A stretch of 64,000 nt of DNA from Lactiplantibacillus songbeiensis (GTDB lineage: Bacteria; Bacillota; Bacilli; Lactobacillales; Lactobacillaceae), in the NCBI RefSeq assembly GCF_005405125.1, contig NZ_BJDL01000025.1, forward strand, positions 1 to 64,000. Reading direction: 5' to 3'. Of this stretch, positions 18,814-26,251 are shown one piece after another. The first letter of the stretch is position 1. The number at the start of each line of letters is the position of its first letter. The position numbers and the translations under genes were made by a program. Below the pieces are notes generated by a model, which searched no databases, had not been told where the DNA came from, and saw nothing but the letters and a program-made list of their open reading frames with translations.

Positions 18814-19746
18814 TTATGACAACCCGTTTTTCCAATCGCTAACGATGCTTTCCATCGCTGAAACGGAATGAGCGGTCTGTTGCTTGCTAACTGGCTTGGG
18901 TTTCGGTGCCGGTTCAGTTGGCGCTGGTGCTTTAGTGGTTTTTGCTTTTGGCTTGGCTGAATGTCCCTGCAACAAATCCACTTGTTCCGACCGGGCTGCT
19001 CGCTTGGGAACGGCCGCCGTTGCATGCTGAGTTGGAATCGGCTGACCAGGCTTCATCTGATCCATGGTTTGGTTTAACAGACCATCGACCAAGTTATTGC
19101 CACTGGTATTCGCATGCCCCTTGACCCACTTGAAGTCTAAGTGCGGGAAGTTCTGTAACTGGGCATCGACGACTTTCCATAATTCTGCATTCACCAGTTC
19201 ACCACTAGAACGCCGCCAGCCACGCTTTTTCCAACCGGCCAGCCAATGCTGCTGAATCGGATTCAGGACATACTTCGAATCGGTCACAACTAGAATCTTG
19301 GCTTCGGTCTGGTCTAACTGTGTCAAGCGGTCTAACGCCTGAATCAACGCCATAACTTCCATCCGATTATTCGTTGCGCCCCATTCACCAGACGTCCCCG
19401 TCAAAGTCCGCGTGCCAAATTCAATCTGATAAGCCCACGCGGATTTATCCGTCGCCTTAACTTGACCGCCTTGCACGTTACCAGTATTTCGATTACCACC
19501 ATCCGTATAAACGGTGATATCAACCTTTCCCGTCGTCACCGTTGGACTGGCCGTACTAGCCATCGACCGTTTCGACTTAGCAACACTGGCTTTACCGGCG
19601 ATAAAGGCTTCAGCTTCGGCGCGCGTTGGGAAGCTCTTATATTGCGCGCCGCCATAACCGTCAGTTTGCTTTTTGCAGTCATCCCAAGTCAAATAAACAC
19701 CTGGTTTTCGGCCAACTCGGACCGCGTAGAATTTCTTTTTTGCCAT
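18814..19746 (-). CDS. rnhA: ribonuclease HI with N-terminal viroplasmin domain
   Basis: RNase HI cuts the RNA strand of RNA-DNA hybrids. Residues 1-50 (KKFYAVRVGRKPGVYLTWDD and the KSFPTRAEAEAFI part) form the hybrid-binding viroplasmin domain. The catalytic domain lies at about 68-215, with the four acidic residues visible in VYTDGG, NRMEVMALI, VTDSKYV and NNLVDGL. A Pro/Ala/Lys-rich low-complexity region and a short C-terminal helix follow. I take the ATG at 19746, where homologues usually begin. A GTG four codons upstream is an alternative. Confidence 0.9.
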   Translation of the reverse strand: MAKKKFYAVRVGRKPGVYLTWDDCKKQTDGYGGAQYKSFPTRAEAEAFIAGKASVAKSKRSMASTASPTVTTGKVDITVYTDGGNRNTGNVQGGQVKATDKSAWAYQIEFGTRTLTGTSGEWGATNNRMEVMALIQALDRLTQLDQTEAKILVVTDSKYVLNPIQQHWLAGWKKRGWRRSSGELVNAELWKVVDAQLQNFPHLDFKWVKGHANTSGNNLVDGLLNQTMDQMKPGQPIPTQHATAAVPKRAARSEQVDLLQGHSAKPKAKTTKAPAPTEPAPKPKPVSKQQTAHSVSAMESIVSDWKNGLS

Positions 19747-19821
19747 CTTGCACGCCACTTTCTGTTTAAAATCTGGTTTCTATTATATCGCGAAAGCTGA
19801 CGCAAGATAAAGCCCTAATCC

Positions 19822-20352
19822 CTACCTGTTAGCTACTGACATACCGGCATCCCGTTGTAACTGGTTGAAGACCGCGCGCACTTGCTTGGGCGTTTTCCCT
19901 AATTGATGCGCCAGCTGATGATTAACCTGATGATAGCCGGACGCAACTGGCTTAACCTGATTAGCCCGCTTAGCTTGCGTAACCACTGCAGCTGCTTGTC
20001 GCTTGAGCTGACTAGCATGGGCAGTATCCAGCTGAGCAGCTGTCGTTTGAACGGTTGCGGTCTGCGCCATCACCGTAGTCACCCGATTGCGGGCGGCTAG
20101 GGCGTCAACACTCACCTTTTCAGCCGCGGTCAGTTGCTTAATCTGGGTCAATTGGTTCTGCGAAACGGCCACACCGGCATAAGTCCAGCTGGTTGTTGCA
20201 AAGCTCCAAGATAAGCTAATCACGGTTACTAACGCCCACAAAAGCGGTTGGCGGACCGGCCGCACCGGTTGTTGTCGCAAAATTCGCCAGGTTCGCCAAG
20301 CCACCCAGACAGCTAAACTTACTATGACAAGAATACCAAAATAAAAACGCAT
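19822..20352 (-). CDS. membrane protein of unknown function
   Basis: The 176-residue protein has two predicted membrane helices (about 3-20 and 38-60) with a short basic loop between them. A long Ala/Gln/Val-rich segment follows (70-175) that should be helical or coiled-coil and lies on one side of the membrane. The C-terminal motif LGKTPKQVRAVFNQLQRDAG looks like a small helical unit. It is preceded by AGGAGG. I do not recognise a family. Confidence 0.55.
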   Translation of the reverse strand: MRFYFGILVIVSLAVWVAWRTWRILRQQPVRPVRQPLLWALVTVISLSWSFATTSWTYAGVAVSQNQLTQIKQLTAAEKVSVDALAARNRVTTVMAQTATVQTTAAQLDTAHASQLKRQAAAVVTQAKRANQVKPVASGYHQVNHQLAHQLGKTPKQVRAVFNQLQRDAGMSVANR

Positions 20353-20462
20353 GTTACGTACCTCCTAAATAATTTCGTCACATCAGTAGATACGTAACCT
20401 AATAATTATGCCGTTTTTATTTTTCAAAAAAGCTGACCCATGATTAGACCCAGCTACTTCAT

Positions 20463-21350
20463 CTAGTGTTGTTGCGCAACCACCTTTGCAAATATGGGCG
20501 CAAAATCGGCCAGTTTCGTTGGGCCTAAGACGGGATGATGTAATCGATAATCAGCGTAAAAGTCTTGATCACGCTCATAGGCCACCGTCTTCACATATTG
20601 TTCAGTAAATTGTTTGGGGGCACCGGTTGCTAATAGCCGGTGTAACATCTGGTCATCAGTCAGTGCGACCGCTTTTAGATCTGGCATGTGTAAGGCTTGG
20701 CCCAATAAGGCCGCAATCTCTGGATAAGTCTTTTCATCACTAGCCACATACTGTACCGATGTCGCTGCTGTTGGGGCGGTTAAGGCTTGCACAACTACCG
20801 GCGCAATATCGTTAGGGGATACCCACGAACCAACCGCGGTCAAACTATTATTCGTATAGATGGCATGATCTTGCCGAATCGACGCCAGACTGCCGAATAG
20901 ATTGTAAAACATCGCGGTTGGGCGGATAAAGCTTAAGTTGACCGCTGGTAATGCTTGCTTCAAATAAGTTTCAATGATGTGATAGATGTGCAAGGACCCC
21001 ACTTCTGGACCTAAGTTTGCTCCCACACTACTGAGGTTAACGACCTGTGACACACCGGCCTGTTTAACCGCCGTGGCATAGATTGCTGCTTGCTGTTTGC
21101 CCGCTTCGAAGATATCACCGGCACTAGCAGCCGTAATCATTAAATACACGGCATCGGCACCTTGGAAAGTCTGGGTTAAAAAAGCCGCATCTCGAATACT
21201 GCCGATTGCAGGCGTCGCACCGAGTGCCGTAATGGCAGCTGCCCGTTTGGGATTATGACTGATAACCGTGACCGTGTGTCCTAAAGCAATTAATTGCTGG
21301 GCAACGGGTTGACTGATGTGCCCGAGTGAACCGGTTAAAACAATTTTCAT
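20463..21350 (-). CDS. NmrA/QorB-like NAD(P)-binding oxidoreductase
   Basis: This is a 295-residue atypical short-chain dehydrogenase. The N-terminal MKIVLTGSLGHISQPVAQQL carries the dinucleotide-binding glycine pattern of the NmrA-like group. VNLSSVGANLG and SFIRPTAMFYNLF follow, as in QorB/YtfG-type quinone reductases or redox sensors. The canonical YxxxK pair is replaced (HIYHIIETYLKQ). It is transcribed divergently from a TetR regulator, and the shared region holds two palindromes, so it is probably controlled by that regulator. Confidence 0.8.
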   Translation of the reverse strand: MKIVLTGSLGHISQPVAQQLIALGHTVTVISHNPKRAAAITALGATPAIGSIRDAAFLTQTFQGADAVYLMITAASAGDIFEAGKQQAAIYATAVKQAGVSQVVNLSSVGANLGPEVGSLHIYHIIETYLKQALPAVNLSFIRPTAMFYNLFGSLASIRQDHAIYTNNSLTAVGSWVSPNDIAPVVVQALTAPTAATSVQYVASDEKTYPEIAALLGQALHMPDLKAVALTDDQMLHRLLATGAPKQFTEQYVKTVAYERDQDFYADYRLHHPVLGPTKLADFAPIFAKVVAQQH

Positions 21351-21373
21351 AACTAATGGCCTTCTTTTTAAAA

Positions 21374-21419
21374 TATAAGTTTATCCTTAATAAAAATCAT
21401 TATAAGAGATAGACTTATA
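21374..21419. promoter_or_regulatory. pair of palindromic operators between TetR and NmrA genes
   Basis: Two related palindromes lie in the divergent intergenic region: TATAAG-N6-CTTAATA (21374-21392) and TATAAG-N7-CTTATA (21401-21419). Their centres are about 27 bp apart. Such twin sites fit dimeric TetR-family binding and would control both genes. Confidence 0.6.
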
Positions 21420-21468
21420 TTTTGTCAACTGTTAAACTGAAGTTAAGCCAATTTTCGGAGGACTCCTT

Positions 21469-22071
21469 ATGAAAATCAAAGATGACCAAAAATATGACCG
21501 CTTAATTCAAGCGGCTATTGCCTTATTAGCAACCGGTGGCTTAGCGAACTTTTCCACGACAAAAGTTGCCAAGCAAGCCGGCATCCCACAATCCAATCTC
21601 TATATTTACTTTAAAAATAAACAAGCCTTATTAGATACCGTCTTTCAAACGACGATTCACACCCAAAGTGTTGCCGTGGTTGCTGAACTTGATACCGCAG
21701 CGCCCATCACGATACAGCTGGCGAACAGTATCAAAACGCTCTATCGCTTTTCACAGGAGCACCCCCAGATTGTCGCCACCATTCAAGTTTTAATGGCAGA
21801 CGTCCAGTTGAAAAAGCACCTACATCTCAAACAAGACGACCATGAAAATCAGCAGATTCAAACCTTATTAACCGATGGCCTGCAAGCCGGGATATTACGA
21901 TCAACCGACTTGAACTTAATTCGCTATTTTCTCACCCGACCAGTCTTTAACTATGCTGCTGGGGTCCAATCAGGGTTGTATCCTGATACGGCACAAGGTC
22001 TGACGGATCTCATTCAGATGATTATGGGCGCTATTTTACAGCCGGATGTTTATCAAGAATGGTTAAGTTAA
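21469..22071 (+). CDS. TetR/AcrR family transcriptional regulator
   Basis: This is a 200-residue regulator. The helix-turn-helix lies at about residues 20-50: ANFSTTKVAKQAGIPQSNLY followed by IYFKNKQALL, the typical TetR signature. The C-terminal ligand domain (60-200) is helical and unassigned. It is divergent from the NmrA-like oxidoreductase, with two palindromes between, which suggests autoregulation and control of the oxidoreductase. It starts after CGGAGGA. Confidence 0.85.
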   Translation: MKIKDDQKYDRLIQAAIALLATGGLANFSTTKVAKQAGIPQSNLYIYFKNKQALLDTVFQTTIHTQSVAVVAELDTAAPITIQLANSIKTLYRFSQEHPQIVATIQVLMADVQLKKHLHLKQDDHENQQIQTLLTDGLQAGILRSTDLNLIRYFLTRPVFNYAAGVQSGLYPDTAQGLTDLIQMIMGAILQPDVYQEWLS

Positions 22072-22075
22072 CACT

Positions 22076-22121
22076 AAAAAACCGTATCTATCTGTAAATA
22101 ACAGATAATTACGGTTTTTTT
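22076..22121. terminator. bidirectional terminator after the TetR gene
   Basis: AAAAACCGTA and TACGGTTTTT enclose a second pair TATCTG / CAGATA. A-run and T-run flank the stem, so it works on both strands. Confidence 0.85.
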
Positions 22122-22216
22122 AGTATGGTAGCGTGGCTTATTTGCATACCCGTTCTGAAGTCGTTATCGGCATGGTTAATATCATCTCAGTAGCTCGTGT
22201 ATCTCTTGCCGAATGT

Positions 22217-22273
22217 CTACGACTGTCGCTCCACATCCACAATAATGACATTCTTCTGCTCTGGTAATCTCAT
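22217..22273 (-). pseudogene. truncated MazF/PemK-like toxin, second module
   Basis: An ATG overlaps the original antitoxin stop (ATGA at 22273-22270), as in intact mazEF pairs. The frame reads MRLPEQKNVIIVDVERQS and then meets a stop. The opening is typical of MazF-like endoribonucleases, and the rest of the roughly 110-residue toxin is absent. Confidence 0.6.
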
Positions 22274-22524
22274 TCTCCCAGCCGTTCCGTTCCAATCGGA
22301 TCAAGTGGCTGTAACTCCGGATCCACTTGCAGATCTTGCTGATAATCGTAATTTATTCAATCAGGATTATCAAAAATATTCTGCGCACCAATCGGCTGAT
22401 AAACAATTGAACCATCGGACAGCTGATTAACCATGTACTGATGACCAACCATATCTTTAAGACCTGCCGGAGCAGTCAAAACAAGCCTATTCCCAAGTTT
22501 TCTTAACGTTACTAATTTGCTCAT
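22270..22524 (-). pseudogene. MazE/PemI-like antitoxin with premature stop
   Basis: The frame begins MSKLVTLRKLGNRLVLTAP, an AbrB-like MazE DNA-binding start, preceded by AGGAG/GAGG. It stops at a TGA (22359-22357) after NIFDNPD. The same frame then continues without gap through NYDYQQDLQVDPELQPLDP to GTERLGE and a second stop at 22270. That is the usual acidic toxin-binding tail. One base change therefore appears to have cut the antitoxin to 55 residues. Confidence 0.65.
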
Positions 22525-22553
22525 TAACGCGCACCTCACTCCTAGATTGTCAG

Positions 22554-22664
22554 CTACGTAGACACCAAATCATGACTTAGCGCAATTGCTTGCCGACGAT
22601 TCGTTTGCTCATGACCAAGACTTGGATTAAAATTCACACAAAATATATCGCCCTGACTTACCAT
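22554..22664 (-). pseudogene. truncated MazF-like toxin, first module
   Basis: The frame starts at an ATG overlapping the antitoxin stop (ATGGTAA). It reads MVSQGDIFCVNFNPSLGHEQ, then TNRRQAIALSHDLVST, and stops after 36 residues. The GDIFxVNFNPSxGHEQ-RR-A pattern is the conserved N-terminus of MazF toxins. The remaining two thirds are missing. Confidence 0.7.
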
Positions 22665-22844
22665 TGTAATTCGTTACCTTGGAATTCGCCCCAATCCAGC
22701 TCATGGTCACGTTTACCATCATCATCCCAATCGGCAAATAATTCATGAATATTAGTCGACTTTTTATTAATCGGTGTTAGGAATCCTAGCTACTCTCGAA
22801 TTACCCCACTTTACGAGATGAATCTGTGCTTCGATTCCTGTTAT
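22658..22844 (-). pseudogene. MazE-like antitoxin remnant, first module
   Basis: A GGGAGG site at 22858-22853 is followed 8 nt later by ATA (22844) where an ATG is expected. The frame then reads TGIEAQIHLVKWGNSRVARI and PNTD, a MazE N-terminus, and runs into two stops. In another frame the tail HELFADWDDDGKRDHELDWG to NELQW stop is intact up to 22658. The length (187 nt) is too short and not a multiple of three, so an internal deletion and frameshift, plus loss of the start codon, have inactivated it. Confidence 0.65.
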
Positions 22845-22969
22845 AATAAATACCTCCCTCGAAATTATTTTTGCTTAATATATACCGTGTAGATACGTAG
22901 TGCAATTAATTCAGCTTAAGCTTTAGCAATTCACTTGGAACCAACTCAATGACGATTAGTAGGCAAACT

Positions 22970-22994
22970 AAAAGCCCGACATATCGGGCTTTTA
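22970..22994 (-). terminator. terminator of the 23002-24707 gene pair
   Basis: AAAAGCCCGA and TCGGGCTTTT form a perfect 10-bp stem with a 4-base loop right after the stop at 23002. A weak T-run follows on the minus strand. Confidence 0.8.
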
Positions 22995-23001
22995 TAATCT
23001 A

Positions 23002-23850
23002 CTATTCTTCTGGAAACACCACATCACTAGCCATAAAGAAGTTATGCTTCTTCACTTGATACTGTGTAGCCATGTCAATCGAACCAACATTGGTCGTGGC
23101 TTGCTTCACATAGCTAACCGTAGCCGAAACACGATAGCGGCGATTGATTATCGTGACATATTGTTGTGACCCGGTCTTGCTGATACGATCCGCAATGGCA
23201 GTCGGCACTGCTTTCTTAGTATACAGTTTCGTTAAGCTACTCCCGGATTTGCGTTCAACTTGCGTGATTTTCGCTGAAACCGTTGGCACTTGCTTAACGG
23301 TTGGACTCAACATTGGTGCTTTTTCATAGTATTCCAGATAACCATCCGCCGTCACATAAATCCGTTGGGTCGGATTTGACTTCGTATAATCAAGATTATC
23401 AGGAATCTTCAAGCCGGCATACAAGTTCCCATCGGCGACCCGATTCCGACCGATATGACTGGGATAAGTCAGTTGCGTTGTATAATACTGAACGTATTTG
23501 GGCACATGGACTTTTTTAAACGTCTTCGTCGTGGCTAAAATGCGCTTCGTGCCATAATCACGCTGATTTCCGCGCAACCGATAACTTAACCGACTCATAT
23601 CTAGCCGTACATATTCCCGCTTATCGTTAGGAATATTATCTAGAGTCGCTTCCACGATGGTCCCCTTAGGAATCGTATACGACACTTTTTTAGCAGTACC
23701 ATTAACCTTTAGCTGACGCTGCGTCTTTACAAAATTATGGTTACTATGTCCGATTTCCACATACTTAGTGGCTGCTTCAGCATTACCCGCTAATAGACTA
23801 ACACCTGCCAAGACACCTAAACTCACTAGCAATTTTTTCATTTGTCTCAT
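23002..23850 (-). CDS. secreted protein, copy 3 of a triplicated family
   Basis: The 282-residue protein has a signal peptide (about 1-26, AEA). Repeated family marks are TKYVEIGHSNHNFVKTQR, YTIPKGTIVEA, KKVHVPKYVQYYTTQ, RVADGNLYAGLKIP, YVTADGYLEYY and NFFMASDVVFP. It has no cysteines in the mature part, no LPxTG and no catalytic motif that I can see. It lies 8 nt after its paralogue at 23859-24707, so the two form an operon. The start has GGGGG close upstream. A beta-rich extracellular protein is likely, with unknown role. Confidence 0.65.
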   Translation of the reverse strand: MRQMKKLLVSLGVLAGVSLLAGNAEAATKYVEIGHSNHNFVKTQRQLKVNGTAKKVSYTIPKGTIVEATLDNIPNDKREYVRLDMSRLSYRLRGNQRDYGTKRILATTKTFKKVHVPKYVQYYTTQLTYPSHIGRNRVADGNLYAGLKIPDNLDYTKSNPTQRIYVTADGYLEYYEKAPMLSPTVKQVPTVSAKITQVERKSGSSLTKLYTKKAVPTAIADRISKTGSQQYVTIINRRYRVSATVSYVKQATTNVGSIDMATQYQVKKHNFFMASDVVFPEE

Positions 23851-23858
23851 AGTCCCCC

Positions 23859-24707
23859 TTAGTATTCTGGAAAGACAACGTCAGTATTCATAAAGAAGTC
23901 ATGATCATTGACTTTGTACAGGCTAGCTAGCCGAATACTATCGACCGCCGTTTTCGCATTGCCACGATAAAAGACCGTCGCTGAGCTGCGATAACGGCGC
24001 TTAATGGTCGTTAGATATTGCTGATTACCCGTTTTGCTGACACGTTTGCCAATTGCAGTAGGCACGGCCGTCTTGGTGTAAAGCATCGTCAATCCCTTGC
24101 CAGGTACTCGCTTAACTTTAGTAATTTTCGCGGAAGTCGTTGGAATTTGCGTCGTTTGTAAGTACATGACTGGCGCTGACTTGTAATATTCCAAATAGCC
24201 GTCCGAAGTCACATAAAGTCGCGCCGCAGTTAGCTTAGGCTGACGATAAATATCAGGCACTTTCAAGCCCGCATATAAGTTACCATCGGCGACCCGAGAG
24301 CGGTTCACATTTTCTGGGTAAACCTTCTGGGTCGTATAGTATTGCACATATTGCGGCACATGAACTTTTTTAAAGGTCTTAGTTGTGGCTAAGATACGAT
24401 CCGTTTGAAACGCGATATGTTTGCCACGAATCTTGTAACTCACCCGTTGCAAGTTAATCTCAACATGAACTTGCCCTTTTTTATCCCCATGCCAATTCGT
24501 TTCCACGACATCAACAATCGTCCCTTTCGGAATTGTGAGCTTAAATTGTTTATCTTCATCGGTCGTTTGAATCGTTCGCTTCGTCTTCAAAAAATTATGA
24601 TTAGTCTGGCCGACCTTAACATACGTCGTCGCGGCACTGGCACCAGTGGCAAATAAGCTCAAACCAGCCACCACCCCAACACCCAATAATGTGGCTTTCA
24701 ACTGCAT
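23859..24707 (-). CDS. secreted protein, copy 2 of a triplicated family
   Basis: The 282-residue paralogue of the two neighbours shares TYVKVGQTNHNFLKTKR, LTIPKGTIVDVVE, KKVHVPQYVQYYTTQ, RVADGNLYAGLKVP, YVTSDGYLEYY and DFFMNTDVVFPEY. A signal peptide (about 1-25) ends in ASA. I use the ATG at 24707, 9 nt after AAGGGG, rather than the upstream in-frame ATG. It is first in a two-gene unit and is separated from copy 1 by a strong terminator. Confidence 0.65.
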   Translation of the reverse strand: MQLKATLLGVGVVAGLSLFATGASAATTYVKVGQTNHNFLKTKRTIQTTDEDKQFKLTIPKGTIVDVVETNWHGDKKGQVHVEINLQRVSYKIRGKHIAFQTDRILATTKTFKKVHVPQYVQYYTTQKVYPENVNRSRVADGNLYAGLKVPDIYRQPKLTAARLYVTSDGYLEYYKSAPVMYLQTTQIPTTSAKITKVKRVPGKGLTMLYTKTAVPTAIGKRVSKTGNQQYLTTIKRRYRSSATVFYRGNAKTAVDSIRLASLYKVNDHDFFMNTDVVFPEY

Positions 24708-24793
24708 TAAAAACGCCCCTTTCAATCCGTTTACTACTTATTCAGTATAACAGTCGTCCCCCAATTACCCCAAATCACGATTAATTTGGCCAC

Positions 24794-24851
24794 AAAAAAA
24801 CGCGACCTGATGAACAGCCCCCATCAGGCCATTCATCAGGTCGCGTTTTTT
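24794..24851 (-). terminator. terminator after copy 1 of the triplicated family
   Basis: ACGCGACCTGATGAA and TTCATCAGGTCGCGT form a 15-bp perfect stem with a CCCCATCAGG-containing loop and flanking A/T runs, so it can work in both directions. Confidence 0.9.
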
Positions 24852-24868
24852 AAATCAAATAATCATTA

Positions 24869-25720
24869 CTAATCCGGCATAACCTCATCGGTATTCATAA
24901 AGAAGTCATGACCCTTCACTAAGTACTGCGCGGCGACTTGAATACTACTTACATTAGTTGGTCGATCACGTTGATAGCAGACCGTCGCCGAATAACGATA
25001 CCGGCGTTTAATCGTCGTCAAATATTGTTGGTCACCCGTTTGACTAACACGGTCACTAATCACCGCGGGGATAGCTGTCTTGGTATAAAGCTGCCGTAAG
25101 CCACTACTCCGAACGACCTTAACCTTTGTAATCTTAGCCGAGACAGTCGGCGTTTGGGCCACGTTTAGATCCATTACCGGTACAGCTTTGTAATATTCTA
25201 AATAACCATCAGCGGTCACATAAAGTCGTGGTGCCGTTAAATTCTTGGTCGTATGCAGATTTTCTGGGACCTTGATTCCGGCATACAAATTTCCATCAGC
25301 GACCCGATAACGCCGCGAACCGTCTGGATAAGTCTTTTGCGTCGAATAATATTGAACATATTGTGGGACCCGAACCTTTTGGAACCGAGCGGTCGTCGCC
25401 GCTAATCGGCGCGACAGATATTGCGGCTGGTCACCGCGCAAGTGATAACTCAAGCGCCCCATCTCCAGCTTGACATACACCCGACCATGCTTTTGATCCG
25501 CAGCGTGGCTGTTATCCTTAACTTCAACAATCGTCCCTTTTGGAATCGTCACCTGGTGTTTCTTCGTCGGTCCGGTGGTCTTAATCGTTTGCTTAGTCTT
25601 CAAATAATTATGTTCGGTATTGCCAACTTTAACGTACTTAGTGGCTGCCTCAACCGTCGTTGCTGATAGACCAATTCCTAAGATAATGCCTAACCCTAAC
25701 AAGCCCTGCTTTAAAATCAT
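24869..25720 (-). CDS. secreted protein, copy 1 of a triplicated family
   Basis: The 283-residue protein has a signal peptide (1-25, VEA) and the same layout as the two downstream paralogues: TKYVKVGNTEHNYLKTKQ, VTIPKGTIVEVK, QKVRVPQYVQYYSTQ, RVADGNLYAGIKVP, YVTADGYLEYY and DFFMNTDEVMPD. It has a good GGGAGG site and its own terminator. The mature sequence is basic, fitting a protein held on the anionic cell wall. Function is unknown. Confidence 0.65.
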   Translation of the reverse strand: MILKQGLLGLGIILGIGLSATTVEAATKYVKVGNTEHNYLKTKQTIKTTGPTKKHQVTIPKGTIVEVKDNSHAADQKHGRVYVKLEMGRLSYHLRGDQPQYLSRRLAATTARFQKVRVPQYVQYYSTQKTYPDGSRRYRVADGNLYAGIKVPENLHTTKNLTAPRLYVTADGYLEYYKAVPVMDLNVAQTPTVSAKITKVKVVRSSGLRQLYTKTAIPAVISDRVSQTGDQQYLTTIKRRYRYSATVCYQRDRPTNVSSIQVAAQYLVKGHDFFMNTDEVMPD

Positions 25721-26048
25721 TGATAAATCCTCCCAAAGTGGTTAGTTGCCAATTAGTATATCAGGAAATAGTTGGTTAGCCCACTTTAGAAAAGAACGTG
25801 ATTTGCTTAGGTCAACTTGAATTATCGCTAGTTAGTGTAGCCACCGTATGCTTGGTGGTAGTTAATTAATATGGCCAACCAGTTGTTTTCTAAACTGCCG
25901 AAAAGCCTTGTACCATTTTGCCCCCCAAGCCCAGTCTTCAAAACTCAGTTTGCCCTGAACCCGAATTAAGTTCAACGCTACGGCTAAGTATTTTAGCAAC
26001 CAATCCCACAACTAAGATAATAATCGTTCAATCATAGACACCTAGCAA
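25721..26048. other. intergenic region with coding remnant
   Basis: The stretch lies upstream of the 25720 gene and must contain its promoter. Its left half shows nothing recognisable. Its right half carries the small interrupted frame listed separately, followed by the family A repeat. Confidence 0.35.
25862..26035 (-). pseudogene. small interrupted open frame of unknown identity
   Basis: On the minus strand ATG at 26035 opens MIERLLS, meets TAG (26014-26012) at codon 8, and continues in the same frame as LWDWLLKYLAVALNLIRVQG, then KLSFEDWAWGAKWYKAFRQF and RKQLVGHIN stop. The Trp/Lys-rich, amphipathic composition looks like real protein rather than noise. I see no ribosome binding site and cannot name it. 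It is either a decayed 57-residue gene or a TTG-started 49-residue peptide. Confidence 0.4.
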
Positions 26049-26210
26049 TTAACAGCGGGCGGCCCAGCATTGGCTCAGTGGTGTCGTTTATCTTAGTCGT
26101 GGGTTTCGACTTAGATAAAGCCCGGCTTTCGAGACCGACCTGTGGCTCGAAAACGCGGCCACCACGTTCCAGCCGATGCTGGGCCAACCAGAGTGACAAC
26201 TTATAGCCAA
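26049..26210. repeat. structured intergenic repeat, family A copy 1
   Basis: A 162-bp element shared with 32638-32801, in the same orientation. The outer stem GGCCCAGCATTGGCT (26061-26075) pairs with AGCCGATGCTGGGCC (26171-26185) over 15 positions. Further inside, GTGGTG faces CACCAC, TTTATCT-TAGTCG faces CGACTTAGATAAA, and TTTCGAG faces CTCGAAA, giving a three-way junction. It lies just beyond the oppF terminator. Confidence 0.8.
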
Positions 26211-26211
26211 C

Positions 26212-26242
26212 AAAAAACACCTCCAACAAAAGAGGTGTTTTT
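26212..26242 (-). terminator. opp operon terminator
   Basis: AAAACACCTC and GAGGTGTTTT form a perfect 10-bp stem around an 8-base loop immediately after the oppF stop, with a T-run on the minus strand. Confidence 0.88.
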
Positions 26243-26251
26243 CAATCAAAC

